Shown here: positions 8,718 through 17,694 of the stretch, in pieces | Layout: each line of letters begins with the position of its first letter | Numbering within the stretch: the first letter of the stretch is position 1 | NCBI RefSeq assembly: GCF_012927245.1 | Contig: NZ_JABBGE010000007.1 | Location: 124,001-188,000 of the forward strand | From: Streptomyces sp. R302 | GTDB taxonomy: Bacteria; Actinomycetota; Actinomycetes; Streptomycetales; Streptomycetaceae | Reading direction: 5' to 3' | DNA length: 64,000 nt | Position numbers and translations under genes: made by a program | The notes under the pieces: model-generated | The model's input: only the letters and a program-made list of their open reading frames with translations | What the model was told of the DNA's origin: nothing | Databases searched by the model: none

Positions 8718-8752
8718 CCTAATAGCTCTAGTTTTAAGCTAGGAGTATTAGG
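8718..8752. promoter_or_regulatory. TetR operator palindrome
   Basis: CCTAATAGCTCTAG, six A/T bases, then CTAGGAGTATTAGG; the arms match at 11 of 14 positions. It is the most AT-rich stretch of the neighbourhood and lies directly in front of the tetR start, so it likely overlaps the operon promoter. Confidence 0.75.
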
Positions 8753-8861
8753 TTCGTCAATTGAGTGCAAGCCTCGTCGACGTGTCGGATCACCGTCGGC
8801 GTGCGCGACATGGTCGGTATGGGTGGAGGAACGAGGCGAGTCGCCCGGACGTAGGCGCTGA

Positions 8862-9566
8862 TCACGCCTCGGAAGAACCGCCACCGCTACGGGTGCGATG
8901 TGGAGTCCGGCCAGATCGATGGTCGCGGTCTTCTCGTAGCGGGGGGCGATGCCCCGCCACTGTTTCAAGCCGTTGATGCAGCGTTCGACGGTGTTGCGCT
9001 GCTTGTACGCCTCGCGGTCGAAGGCCGGCGGCCTGCCCCCTCGGCTTCCGCCAGCAGGCGGTGGCCGCGTTGATCGGCCGGAATGGGAATAACGGCGCGG
9101 TTCCCGCGCTTGCGCAGGTGCTCGCGGATTGCACGGGAGGAGTACGCCTTGTCGGCCAGGAGCACGTCCGGCCTGGTGTGGGGCCGTCCTCGCCGTCGAG
9201 GACCGCGAAGGCGGGCCATGACGTCTGTGAAAGCGGGTGCGTCGCCGGCCTGTCCGGCGGTAAGAACGAAGACCCATGGCCGACAGTGGGCATCGGAAGC
9301 CAAGTGGATCTTTGCGGTCAGTCCACCGCGGGACCGACCGATGGCGTGATCGGCCGGTTCGCCTGCGGGGCCCCTTCTTGCGGGCTCCGGCCGCGTGCTG
9401 GTGTGCGCGCACGATCGTGGAGTCCACCGAGACAGTCCAGTTGAGGTCTTCGTCGGCGTCGGCCTGTGCGACCAACGCGGTGAGCACCCGCTCCCAGGTG
9501 CCGTCGATGGCCCATATCCGCAGCCGGTTATAGACGCCTCGCCAGTTGCCGTACTTCTCAGTGGAC
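8862..9566 (-). pseudogene. IS5-type transposase remnant, 5'-truncated with two frameshifts
   Basis: The minus strand encodes an IS5-family transposase in alternating frames. From the broken left edge it reads EKYGNWRGVYNRLRIWAIDG and VDSTIVRAHQHAAGARKKG in one frame. It then shifts to ADAHCRPWVFVLTAGQ and LLADKAYSSRAIREHLRKRG, and shifts back to GGRPPAFDREAYKQRNTVE. The N-terminal ~45 residues are missing: the copy is cut exactly where the next element (9568-10815) begins, so that element inserted into this one. The missing part is not found on the far side. Confidence 0.85.
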
Positions 9567-9567
9567 G

Positions 9568-9966
9568 TTAAGTCCGTTTCTGGTAGCGGCCTCGTCCGGG
9601 CTGGGTGAGGAAGCCTTGGCGGGTGAGGCGGCCCAGGCGGCTGCGGGTGACGTTGACGGACGGTTCATCGGTGGGCATGCTGAGGAGTTCGTGCAGCTCA
9701 CGGACTCGGAACACCTGGTCGGGGTGCTGGGTGAAGGCGTTCACGATGGCCTGGTAGGCGGTGTTCGTCTCGGGCGGATCGGGTTCGGCTCCTGCCGGTG
9801 CGACCTCCGCGATGACCTTTCGAGTAGTGACCAGATCTGCGAGTCGCGCTTCGGTCTCGGCCAGGGCAACGGTGAGGTGCTCGATCTGGCCGCGTAGGTC
9901 TCCGGCCCGGGCGGTGGCCTCGTCGTGCTGGGCCTGGAGGTCCGCCAGGAGCTCGATGACGTTCAT
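9568..9966 (-). CDS. IS-associated accessory protein (coiled coil plus winged helix)
   Basis: A 132-residue protein starting at ATG 9966. Residues 1-50 form a heptad-rich coiled coil (LLADLQAQHDEATARAGDLR and onward). Residues 68-128 look like a small winged-helix domain (AYQAIVNAFTQHPDQVFRVR to LGRLTRQGFLTQPGRGRYQK). It overlaps the 3' end of the broken transposase by four bases. Similar small frames accompany this type of Streptomyces IS5-like transposase, so it is most likely a second gene of the same element, perhaps a DNA-binding helper or antitoxin-like regulator. The function is not established. Confidence 0.6.
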   Translation of the reverse strand: MNVIELLADLQAQHDEATARAGDLRGQIEHLTVALAETEARLADLVTTRKVIAEVAPAGAEPDPPETNTAYQAIVNAFTQHPDQVFRVRELHELLSMPTDEPSVNVTRSRLGRLTRQGFLTQPGRGRYQKRT

Positions 9967-10815
9967 GCTGCCATCGCGAGGGTGTCACGCCAGGCCGGAG
10001 CGGGTGTGGTGAGCCGGCGGGTCATGTTCGCGATGGAGGCCCAGTAGACGCGCGAGGCAGAGGTGTCGGGCCGGTGGTCATACTCGCGGGCCAGGCGGCG
10101 GTGCAGCATCAACGTGCCGTTGACCTGCTCGACCACCCACCGCTTCGGCTGCGGGACGAAGCCTTTGCCCTGGTCGGCGGGGTTGCGGCGGACGACCTCG
10201 ACGTCGATGTCCAGCAGGGCGCCGTGGATGAGGACCTCATCCTTGAAGCCCTGGTCCACCAGGGCCTTCTCCAGACGCATTCCGTATCGCTCGGCTGTCT
10301 GGTGGAGCAGGGCGGTGCCGGCGGCGTTGTCGTGAGCGGAGGCGGCCGGCACGACGACACCGATGATCAGCCCCAGCACGTCGACGGCCAGGCCCCGCTT
10401 GCGCCCCTACACCTTTTTGTTGGCGTCCAGGCCCGTCGTGGTCTTCGGGACACCGGCGGCCGCGCGAACGGACCGGGTGTCGAGGATCACGAGGGACGGG
10501 TCCTCTAACCGGCGGGCTCTCTCCCGCACCTGGCAGCGCAGGAGCTCCTGGATCCGCTGGTCCAGCTCGTCCTGGCGCCACAGGCCGAAGTAAGAGAACA
10601 CCGCCGACCAGGCCGGGAAGTCGTGGGGCCGATAGCGCCACTGGCAGCCCGTCCGGTTCTGGTAGAAGATCGCGTCCACGACCTCCCGGGTCGCAGGACC
10701 CAGGGTCCCCGGTCGCCGAACGTGCCACCCGGCCCTGCTTCCAGGCCGTGATCATTGACTCGATCAACGCCCACTGCTCGTCCGATAAGTCGCTCGGACA
10801 CGGTCTTCGTTCCAT
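9963..10815 (-). pseudogene. IS5-type transposase with a frameshift and an in-frame TAG
   Basis: The N-terminus (ATG 10815, MERRPCPSDLSDEQWALIES) is followed near 10690-10725 by a frameshift into DAIFYQNRTGCQWRYRPHDF. That frame continues through LVILDTRSVRAAAG to DANKKV, where a TAG stop (10407-10409) interrupts it. The same frame then continues with GRKRGLAVDVLGLIIGVVVP and runs to HRRLAREYDHRP..SRVYWA and the end at 9963. All family blocks are present, so inactivation looks recent. A programmed frameshift is conceivable at the first lesion but would not explain the stop. Confidence 0.85.
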
Positions 10816-11358
10816 GCTCCGCATCTCAACATGGGCATGCCCAACAGGTGGCCCGTGCGCGGCGATCAGTACCAGGATCGAGCGATCACGAACCGGGGAA
10901 GGTCGGACTTGACATCCACCGATAGCAGCGGTGCCGCGAGTTCGGAAAGCTCGGCAGGTAGATGCAAGAAGTCGGCGTTCTCGCGGTGGCGTTGGAGAAC
11001 GTCGATCAGGGAGGATGGCACGCGAACGCGCCCCCTGTTCGTGATCAAAGGCTTCGTGAACCTTGATCATCAGGGGTCGCGTTCGTCGCATCCAAGCATG
11101 GACAAGCAGGTCATCAGCCCACGTCCGCATACGAGTTACTCGTCTCGCTGCGCGAGAACTCACGCGCCCTGGCGGGATGCCGATGGCCCTTCTGGCGGGG
11201 CGGGGTTGCAGGCCCATGCCGCCACCTCACCGGCCTCTGCCTACCCTGAAACATCTGAGGTACCTTCTGGTGCCCCCCATGGCACACTCCTGGGAAGCCG
11301 TCGCCATGGAACGAATGACGGTGAAGCGCCCCCCACTTCAAACAGACAAGGACTTCAC
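10816..11358. other. 543-bp gap: IS flank and remnant sequence
   Basis: No convincing gene. A short minus-strand stretch (about 11048-10866) has good codon bias (SSLIDVLQRHRENADFLHLP) and may be the end of a gene cut by the IS insertion. An inverted pair TGATCAA/TTGATCA flanks 11042-11070. The last ~100 bp must contain the promoter of the secreted protein at 11359. Confidence 0.4.
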
Positions 11359-11853
11359 GTGTCAAGAACTCGCACTGGGACAACCGCGCTGGCCGGCGCT
11401 CTCGCCCTCACGGCCCTGGGCGTCGGTCTCGCACCGACCGCAGCCGCCGACGGCCCCGCTGTCCAGATCAAGTATTCGGTGAAGGTCACCGGCACCACCA
11501 AGAACGTGGGAGGGAAGCTGCTCGCGACATGCTCCGCCGGGAAGGGCGGCACCTGCACGCTCTCGAAGACGTACTCCGTCACACGTACCATCGGAACCGA
11601 TCTGGGCATCTCACGCGGCGCGGTCGCCAGTTCGATCAGCTTCAGTAGGTCCACCTCCGCGAGCGTGACGGCGGCGTGCACTTCCCCGAAGTTCTCCTCG
11701 AACAGCCAGGTCTACGAGGCCTATGCGCAGGGGACCAGGAAGTACTACAAGGTCACCAAAAAGACCTACGTCCAAGGCATGCTGGCGAGCACCAAGACCT
11801 CGGGCACGCTCTCGGCGTTCAATCCCACAGGGGTCAAGTGCGTGATGAGGTAG
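11359..11853 (+). CDS. Small secreted protein of unknown function
   Basis: A 164-residue exported protein. The Sec signal peptide covers residues 1-31 (basic SRTRT, hydrophobic ALAGALALTALGVGLA, cut near PTAAA-DG). The mature part is Ser/Thr/Lys rich and predicted beta, with four Cys (TCSAGKGGTC pair, AACTSP and VKCVMR), suggesting two disulfides. The GTG at 11359 was chosen because it opens the signal peptide; AAGGA lies eight bases upstream. No family is recognised. A perfect 14-bp hairpin follows. It stands alone between IS debris and a remnant zone. Confidence 0.65.
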   Translation: MSRTRTGTTALAGALALTALGVGLAPTAAADGPAVQIKYSVKVTGTTKNVGGKLLATCSAGKGGTCTLSKTYSVTRTIGTDLGISRGAVASSISFSRSTSASVTAACTSPKFSSNSQVYEAYAQGTRKYYKVTKKTYVQGMLASTKTSGTLSAFNPTGVKCVMR

Positions 11854-11889
11854 CGCTGACAGGGGCAGTCTCTCTGCTCACCATGTAAG

Positions 11890-11922
11890 AAGGGCCGTCG
11901 GCGGGGAACGCCGACGGCCCTT
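11890..11922 (+). terminator. Strong hairpin after the small secreted protein
   Basis: A 14-bp perfect stem (AAGGGCCGTCGGCG, 11890-11903, with 11909-11922), loop GGGAA, ending in TT. Confidence 0.85.
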
Positions 11923-11949
11923 GTGGTGGGGCGGGCTGCAGGTTGGCTC

Positions 11950-12240
11950 AGGAATCGCCGCATGGAGCGGCACGCCGAAGCCCTGCGCATCGCGCTCACC
12001 GTGCGCATGCCGGGGATACTGCAGACCGAGGACCACGCCCGCGCCGTCCTCGAGGCAGTGGCCCTCCGCCTGCGCCCCTCGGACATCGACCTGCGCGTGG
12101 CACACCGCATGGATCACCAACAGGTACTGGAGCGGGCGGATCCGCCGAACGTCGCGCTGATCATCCACGAGGCCGCCCTACGCATGGAGATCGGACCGCG
12201 CCCCGCACCCAAGTCCGAGGAGACCAAGGCGCCGACGGTG
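11950..12240 (+). pseudogene. Fragment of a DUF5753 (XRE-type regulator) protein
   Basis: The plus frame reads MERHAEALRIALTVRMPGIL then QTEDHARAVLEA and HRMDHQQVLERADPPNVALI, the core of the DUF5753 sensor domain that follows an XRE HTH in actinobacterial regulators, often paired with a DUF397 protein. The HTH half is absent and the frame loses its pattern after about 12240, so this is a 5'- and 3'-truncated remnant. No DUF397 gene is visible nearby. Confidence 0.7.
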
Positions 12241-13256
12241 GATGGTTCCTCGCGGACCTTTGCGTGCGTGGCCGAGCCCGAAGTCGCCCTGCCCCGCTCA
12301 CCCTCGGCCGCCGGTTCGACGGCCCGCAGGCCCTGTTCGCCGAGCAACTGCACGGCCCGGACCGGGGGATGCGGTACGACGTCATCGCCATGGCGCGCCA
12401 GCTGATGGGCTCCTGGCGGGCGATCACGTCCGTCCTTTACGGCTCATCAGCGACTCCTGCGGCCGGAAGAATCGCGGTCCTCACCGAACCAGCCCCGGGT
12501 CCCCCTTGCCGCCTACGTCACCGCCCATCCCACGCCGAGCACCGTCGGACGCGTGGGCGAGCCTTCACCGCGCCCCTGTGCCGTGCCCATCAGCCGGCCG
12601 TCGTGGCGCTGGCCGACCTGGCGGCCTGGCGGTCTGGCGGCCTGGCCGAAGAACCTGCCCCTGCCCAGCCTGCTGAGCACCCACACCGGCACCCATGTCT
12701 GCCGCGCGGTAGACGCAAAAAGGGCCCTGCCGCATGCCGCCGCCGCGAAACTCACCCTTGGCCAGCTCGGACAGGTAGCGGCCCACCGCGGTAGCCGTCC
12801 TGAAGGCGCTCGCGTCGTTCGGCCGCGCCCCGCGTCCGCGCCGGCCGGCATCCGACCCGTCACCGTTCGACGGACAGCACGGTGGCCGCCCAGACGGTCG
12901 CGACGCGTGCCGTGCGGGAGCGCGAACGCCGCTCTGAGCATGTCGTACCGCTCCTGGACTGCCCGCCACCTCAACCGCCGCCCGAACTTCGACGCGATCG
13001 ACCCGTCGGTCCGATCGGGCCTGTCGTCCCCTCGTACTGCCGCGCCTACGACGGATCTCTGAGGCGTAACTGGCGACGACGAGTCCGGCTCCACCGCGTC
13101 AGCCCTCTTGAAAGCCTGGAGGGACAACGACCCCACCGCACGCGAAGTGGCGCCCTGTCTCGACCGTGTGGCCGTTCCGTCGCGGCACGTCTGGAAGACG
13201 TAGACGTCTCGGAACCTGCGCCGATCGCGAAGGAGCAGGCGAATCGCTCGTCGGTA
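12241..13256. other. About 1 kb of decayed or non-coding sequence
   Basis: Several overlapping frames stay open only because of high GC. One short plus-strand stretch (about 12290-12430, RFDGPQALFAEQLHGPDRGM then MARQLMGSW) has protein-like composition and may be another gene remnant. I cannot support a gene here. Confidence 0.4.
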
Positions 13257-13293
13257 CGGGAAGGGCCCCGCTCTCCGGAAGAGGCCCTTCCCG
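13257..13293. terminator. Hairpin downstream of the FKBP gene
   Basis: An 11-bp perfect stem, CGGGAAGGGCC (13257-13267) pairing with 13283-13293, 37 bp beyond the stop of the minus-strand FKBP gene. Confidence 0.7.
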
Positions 13294-13329
13294 CGCGCCG
13301 GGTGCGCCGCGGAGGGCGCGACCGTGGCG

Positions 13330-13704
13330 TCAGCCGACCGACAGGAGGTCGACCACGAAGATCAGTGTCTCGCCCGGCTTGATGGCCGACGACGGCGAGC
13401 GGTCGCCGTAGGCCAGGTGGGGCGGGATGACCAGCTTCCGGCGGCCGCCGACCTTCATGCCGCGCACGCCCATGTCCCAGCCCTTGATGACCTGCCGTCC
13501 TCCCAGCGTGAACTCGAAGGCCTCACCGCGGTTCCACGAGGCGTCGAACTCCTCGCCCGTGGAGTGGGCCACGCCCACGTAGTGGACCCCCACCACGGAT
13601 CCCTTGGTGGCTTCGGCCCCGTCCCCGACCACCAGATCCTCGATGTGCAGATAGGGGGACGGCCTGCCTCGGGGGGACTCGATCTCAGGTCGCTCAAGGG
13701 CCAT
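13330..13704 (-). CDS. FKBP-type peptidyl-prolyl cis-trans isomerase
   Basis: A 124-residue single-domain FKBP that speeds proline isomerisation in the cytoplasm. The core is complete: VVGVHYVGVAHSTGEEFDAS, then FTLGGRQVIKGWDMGVRGMK, VGGRRKLVIPPHLAYGDR and the end strand TLIFVVDLLSVG. The ATG at 13704 was chosen because GAGGAG precedes it at six bases and family members begin a few residues before PEI; the frame is open further upstream. Inserted residues in the 80s loop (RSPSSAIKPGE) match actinobacterial forms. A second FKBP gene is at 39800, so the window carries two. Confidence 0.92.
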   Translation of the reverse strand: MALERPEIESPRGRPSPYLHIEDLVVGDGAEATKGSVVGVHYVGVAHSTGEEFDASWNRGEAFEFTLGGRQVIKGWDMGVRGMKVGGRRKLVIPPHLAYGDRSPSSAIKPGETLIFVVDLLSVG

Positions 13705-13916
13705 CGCCCGCTCCTCGCTCTCGTCGCCGGCCGACCCGTCGTCGTCCGACATGCCTAAGCGATCATTCTCACCCACCCGACCCGTGCTGTCCGGCAGGGG
13801 CGGAGGCTCTTCCCCCTCCTCCCCCTCTCCCCGCGCGCACCCCGTCTGCTGTGACATCGACCGCGTGCGGCACAATCACGGTCGACTGGCCAGACGCGGA
13901 TGGGGGCGAGGCGAAC

Positions 13917-14597
13917 GTGGGACGTTTCGGATCGTGGAGTCGGGGGAGTCGAGGGAGTCGGCGTCGGTCCGTACCGACCGATCCGGGGCTGCTGGCCGCG
14001 GCCGCGGAGCACCCGGGTGGCAGCGTCGCCGAGATCGACCCGACGTACATCGACGACCCGAACGGCTATGTGCCGCCGGAGGCGATTCGCGGCGCCTGGC
14101 TGGTGGACGGGAACGGGAATCTCACCGGTGAGTACGAGAAGAATCCCCGCCACGGCGTGCCACAGGACGACTTCGGCAAGCTCAACACCTCCGGTCACTG
14201 GCTCGGCTGGCTCGGCGACGATCCTGCCGCGGCACTCCGGGCCGGCATCGAGGACTCCTTGCGCGCGCAGGTGGCGGACGCGGTCGTCGAGTGGGTCAAG
14301 GTCCTTGAGACGCCCCACTTCCTCACGGGCGCGCGTCCCCGCTCCGAGGACGAGCAGACCCTGCTGGTGACCCGCGCGGCTCTCGCCGCCCCCTTCGCGT
14401 TGTCCGTCCGTACCGCACAGCACGGTCGTTCCGTGCTCCTCGGGGTCTTCTCGTGGGCGGCGGTGGACCTCGCGCCGCCCGGAGTCCGCAGGGATCGGCA
14501 GTGGTTCGACCTGGGCGTCGGCCTGGACTGGGCAGCTGAGCAACTTCAACAACGGATCTACGACATCGACGGTGCGGACGACGCCGCTGAGCGGTAG
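13917..14597 (+). CDS. Conserved hypothetical protein
   Basis: A 226-residue protein with no signal peptide or membrane segment. Good codon bias runs throughout. Distinctive stretches are IDPTYIDDPNGYVPPEAIRG, AWLVDGNGNLTGEYEKNPRH and WFDLGVGLDWAAEQLQQRIY. The middle (VTRAALAAPFALSVRT) is helical. GTG 13917 was preferred because GAGGCGAAC precedes it; an upstream ATG in the same frame adds 22 unlikely residues. I do not recognise the family; the repeated Asp/Gly/Asn turns near the N-terminus suggest a beta domain. It stands alone between the FKBP gene and the secreted peptidase. Confidence 0.7.
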   Translation: MGRFGSWSRGSRGSRRRSVPTDPGLLAAAAEHPGGSVAEIDPTYIDDPNGYVPPEAIRGAWLVDGNGNLTGEYEKNPRHGVPQDDFGKLNTSGHWLGWLGDDPAAALRAGIEDSLRAQVADAVVEWVKVLETPHFLTGARPRSEDEQTLLVTRAALAAPFALSVRTAQHGRSVLLGVFSWAAVDLAPPGVRRDRQWFDLGVGLDWAAEQLQQRIYDIDGADDAAER

Positions 14598-14706
14598 GGC
14601 GACAGGACCCGGAGTCGCTCCGGATGCCACTGGGGGGGGTGGCCTCACCCCCGATGGGGCCGGTGGCCGGATGGGGCGGGGGCCCATCCGGCGACAAGCT
14701 TGAGGC

Positions 14707-16296
14707 ATGACAACACGCCGTATGAGTACGTCACTTGCCGCCTCCACCCTGGCCGTCGCGGCCATCGCCTCCGTGGGACTCGTCGCCGCGGGAGGCCCCG
14801 CGAGCGCGACCGGCAGCAAGGCCCGCCCAGCGCCCGCATCTGCCACCCAGACCGCAATCGCTGACAGTGACGGTGATGGTCACGTTGACGGTGACGGTCT
14901 GCATTGGGACGACTGTCCTGCTTCGGTGAAGCCGGGTGCCGGGCAGCAGTGCGCGACGCTCGCCGTGCCGCTCGACTACGGCGACCCGACCGGACCGCGC
15001 GTGGACATCGCCGTCTCCCGGCTGGCCTCCACTCGGCCGGAGGCCCGCCGCGGGACGCTGCTCGTGATCGCGGGCGGGCCCGGGAGCTCCGGGGTGCAAC
15101 GGCTCTCGCAGAAGGGTGCCGCGCTCGCGAAGGAGACCGGCGATGCATACGACCTCGTCGCCTTCGATCCGCGCGGGGTCGGCGGCTCGACGAAGGCGCG
15201 GTGCGGGCTCGCGGACCAGGACCGGTGGCTGGTGACCCTGCGGTCCTGGCCCGCCGCCGACGGGTCGATCGGCTCCAACGTCGAGCGGGCGCGCCGGATC
15301 GCCGAGGCCTGCGACCGCAACGGCGGGGCCATGCTGCGGAGCCTCACCACCGCCAACCAGGTGCGGGACATGGAGGTCCTGCGGCAGGCGCTCGGTGAGC
15401 GGAAGGTGTCGGCGTGGGCCAACTCGTACGGGACGTACGTCGCCGCCCGATACGCGCAGGAGTACCCGGGCCGGACCGATCGCTGGGTCCTGGACAGCAG
15501 CGCCGACCCGGACCCGCGCCGGCTCGCGTACGGCTGGCTCGCCGACATGGCGAAGGGCGCCGAGGACCGGTTCCCGGACTTCGCGGCCTGGGCCTCGCAC
15601 CCGGACCGCGAGGCGGAAGGCCTGCGGCTGGCGGACGGGCCCGAGGAGGTGCGCTCCCTCGTCCTCGCCCTCGCCGCACGTCTCGACCGCGCCCCCCGCG
15701 CCACCACGGTCCCCGGCGCCCTCCTCACCGGCGCCGCGCTCCGGCAGGCGCTGCAGTCCGCCCTCTACTCCGACGCCGCCTTCCCCGGCTTCGCGCGCCT
15801 CGTCGGCCAGGCACTCGACCCGAATGCCTTGCCCGTGCTGCCGCCGGAGCTGACCGGGCCGATGCCCGACGAGGCCACCACGATCACCGTGGGCGTGGTC
15901 TGCAACGACGTCACATGGCCCCGTTCCGTACCGGCGTACGAGAAGGCGGTCGCCGCCGACCGGGCCCGTCACCCGCTGACCGGTGGCATGCCCGTGAACA
16001 TCACTCCCTGCGCCTTCTGGAAGGGCGGGGCGGTGGAGAAGCCGGTCCGCCTCACCGACGACGGGCCGTCCAACATCCTGATGATCCAGAACCTGCGGGA
16101 TCCCTCCACCCCGTACTCCTCCGGCCTGAAGATGCGCCAGGCCCTCGGCGACCGCGCCCGGATGGTCTCCGTCGACCGAGGCGGCCACGGCGCGTACCTG
16201 ATCGCCGCCGGCGGCACCGGCAACGCCTGCGGCGACCGAACGGTCACCCACTTCCTCCTGACCGGCGAACGCCCGGACACCGACGCGCGGTGCTGA
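14707..16296 (+). CDS. Secreted TAP-like alpha/beta-hydrolase (tripeptidyl-aminopeptidase type)
   Basis: A 529-residue exported serine peptidase of the Streptomyces SlpD/TAP group, which removes short N-terminal peptides. The signal peptide covers residues 1-36 (cut near ASA-TG). The family entry pattern WDDCPASVKPG..CATLAVPLDY is at about 59-87. The oxyanion region is LLVIAGGPGSSG, the strand pattern YDLVAFDPRGVGGS, and the nucleophile elbow WANSYGTYVAARYA (A-N-S-Y-G). The C-terminal TAP_C part holds the acid in LRDPSTPYSSG and the His in VDRGGHGAYL. A short Asp/Gly repeat (DSDGDGHVDGDG) between signal peptide and domain comes from GTGACGG-like DNA repeats. Six well-spaced Cys suggest disulfides. 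Confidence 0.9.
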   Translation: MTTRRMSTSLAASTLAVAAIASVGLVAAGGPASATGSKARPAPASATQTAIADSDGDGHVDGDGLHWDDCPASVKPGAGQQCATLAVPLDYGDPTGPRVDIAVSRLASTRPEARRGTLLVIAGGPGSSGVQRLSQKGAALAKETGDAYDLVAFDPRGVGGSTKARCGLADQDRWLVTLRSWPAADGSIGSNVERARRIAEACDRNGGAMLRSLTTANQVRDMEVLRQALGERKVSAWANSYGTYVAARYAQEYPGRTDRWVLDSSADPDPRRLAYGWLADMAKGAEDRFPDFAAWASHPDREAEGLRLADGPEEVRSLVLALAARLDRAPRATTVPGALLTGAALRQALQSALYSDAAFPGFARLVGQALDPNALPVLPPELTGPMPDEATTITVGVVCNDVTWPRSVPAYEKAVAADRARHPLTGGMPVNITPCAFWKGGAVEKPVRLTDDGPSNILMIQNLRDPSTPYSSGLKMRQALGDRARMVSVDRGGHGAYLIAAGGTGNACGDRTVTHFLLTGERPDTDARC

Positions 16297-16512
16297 GCGG
16301 TCGATACGTCGGCGGATACGGCCACGTCCTGCGCGTACGGGGTCAGGGCACGTCTCCCCTGGCTGTGTCGCCCTCCTCCCTCCCCCTCATCCCTCCCCCT
16401 CACCCTTCCTTCACATCTTGACGGAAGGATGGTCCAGACCTATGGTCTCGGCTCAACACGCCATCCCCTCAAGGTGTTTCACGTTCAACACGAGAACGGA
16501 AGGCCCCCACCC

Positions 16513-17694
16513 ATGCGCAGAACCGCACCCCTCGCGGCCGTCGCCGCCGTCGTCGTCGCCGGTGCTCTCGCCTGGCCGTCCGCGCCCCGCGCCGAAGCCG
16601 CCCCCGCCGTCTTCGCACATCCCGGAGTCACCGTCTCCCAGGGACAGTTGGACTTCGCCCGTTCCAAGGTGCTCGCCGGCGCCCAGCCCTGGAAGAGCGC
16701 CTACGACCAGATGATGGCGAGCAAGTACGCCGACCTGAACCGCACGCCGAAGCCCCGCGCGGTCGTGGAGTGCGGCTCGTACTCGAACCCCAATTACGGC
16801 TGTACCGACGAGCGGGAGGACGCGATCGCGGCGTACACCAACGCCCTCGCCTGGTACATCAGCCGGGACGCCCGCTACGCGCGGAAGTCCATCCAGTTGA
16901 TGGACGCCTGGTCCGCCGTCATCACGGACCACACCAACAGCAACGCCCCGCTCCAGACCGGCTGGGCGGGCTCCTCGTGGCCCAAGGCCGCCGAGATCAT
17001 CAAGTACACGTACACGGGCGGCTGGCCGAACTCGGGCCGGTTCGCGACGATGCTCCGCGACGTCCACCTTCCCGAGGTTATCAACGGCTCCCACTCCAAC
17101 GGGAACTGGGAGCTGTCGATGATGGAGGCCGCCGTCGGCATGTCCGTCTTCCTGGAGGACAGGGCGTCGTACGACAAGGCCATGGCGAAGTTCCGCACGC
17201 GGACCGCCGCCTACGTGTACCTCGCCTCCGACGGCGCGCTGCCGAAGACCGTACCGAGCCAGAACCTCGACACCCGCGACAAGATCGTCAAGTACTGGCA
17301 GGGCCAGTCGACCTTCACCACCGGCCTCACCCAGGAGACCTGCCGCGACTTCACCCACACCGGCTACGGCATCTCCGCGATCGCGCACGTCGCCGAGACC
17401 AGCCGGATCCAGGGCCAGGACCTGTACGGCACGGACGTCGGCGAGCGGCTGCGCCAGGCGCTCGGCTTCCATTCGAAGTACGAACTCGGCGCGGCCGTGC
17501 CGAGCACGCTGTGCGGGGGCAGTCCGCACCTGGGGCTCGGTCCCGTCACCGAGGTCGGTTACAACGCCATGCACAACCGTCTCGGCTTCGCCATGACCAA
17601 CACCGAGGCGCTGACCAAGCGCAACCGTCCGGTCGGCAGCAACAACCTCTTCGTCGCGTGGGAGACCCTCACCCACGGGGACAACCCCTCCTGA
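16513..17694 (+). CDS. Secreted alginate-lyase-family protein
   Basis: A 393-residue exported protein with an alpha/alpha-barrel of the alginate lyase Pfam group (PL5-like fold), expected to cleave uronic-acid polymers. The signal peptide is residues 1-35 (cut near AEA-AP). Landmarks: NPNYGCTDEREDAIAAYTNA, LQTGWAGSSWPKAAEIIKYT, HSNGNWELSMMEAAVGMSVF, QETCRDFTHTGYGISAIAHV and the closing GYNAMHNRLGFAMTNTEALT. The NGNWE and RDxxHTxYG patterns carry the conserved His/Asn/Tyr residues of this fold. ATG 16513 follows GGAAGG. The substrate (alginate, polyguluronate or another polyuronate) cannot be read from sequence. Confidence 0.85.
   Translation: MRRTAPLAAVAAVVVAGALAWPSAPRAEAAPAVFAHPGVTVSQGQLDFARSKVLAGAQPWKSAYDQMMASKYADLNRTPKPRAVVECGSYSNPNYGCTDEREDAIAAYTNALAWYISRDARYARKSIQLMDAWSAVITDHTNSNAPLQTGWAGSSWPKAAEIIKYTYTGGWPNSGRFATMLRDVHLPEVINGSHSNGNWELSMMEAAVGMSVFLEDRASYDKAMAKFRTRTAAYVYLASDGALPKTVPSQNLDTRDKIVKYWQGQSTFTTGLTQETCRDFTHTGYGISAIAHVAETSRIQGQDLYGTDVGERLRQALGFHSKYELGAAVPSTLCGGSPHLGLGPVTEVGYNAMHNRLGFAMTNTEALTKRNRPVGSNNLFVAWETLTHGDNPS

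Noticed and set aside
12513..13136. A 207-codon minus-strand gene
   Set aside because: No start site, no domain pattern and Arg/Ala/Gly-dominated composition; several competing frames are equally open.
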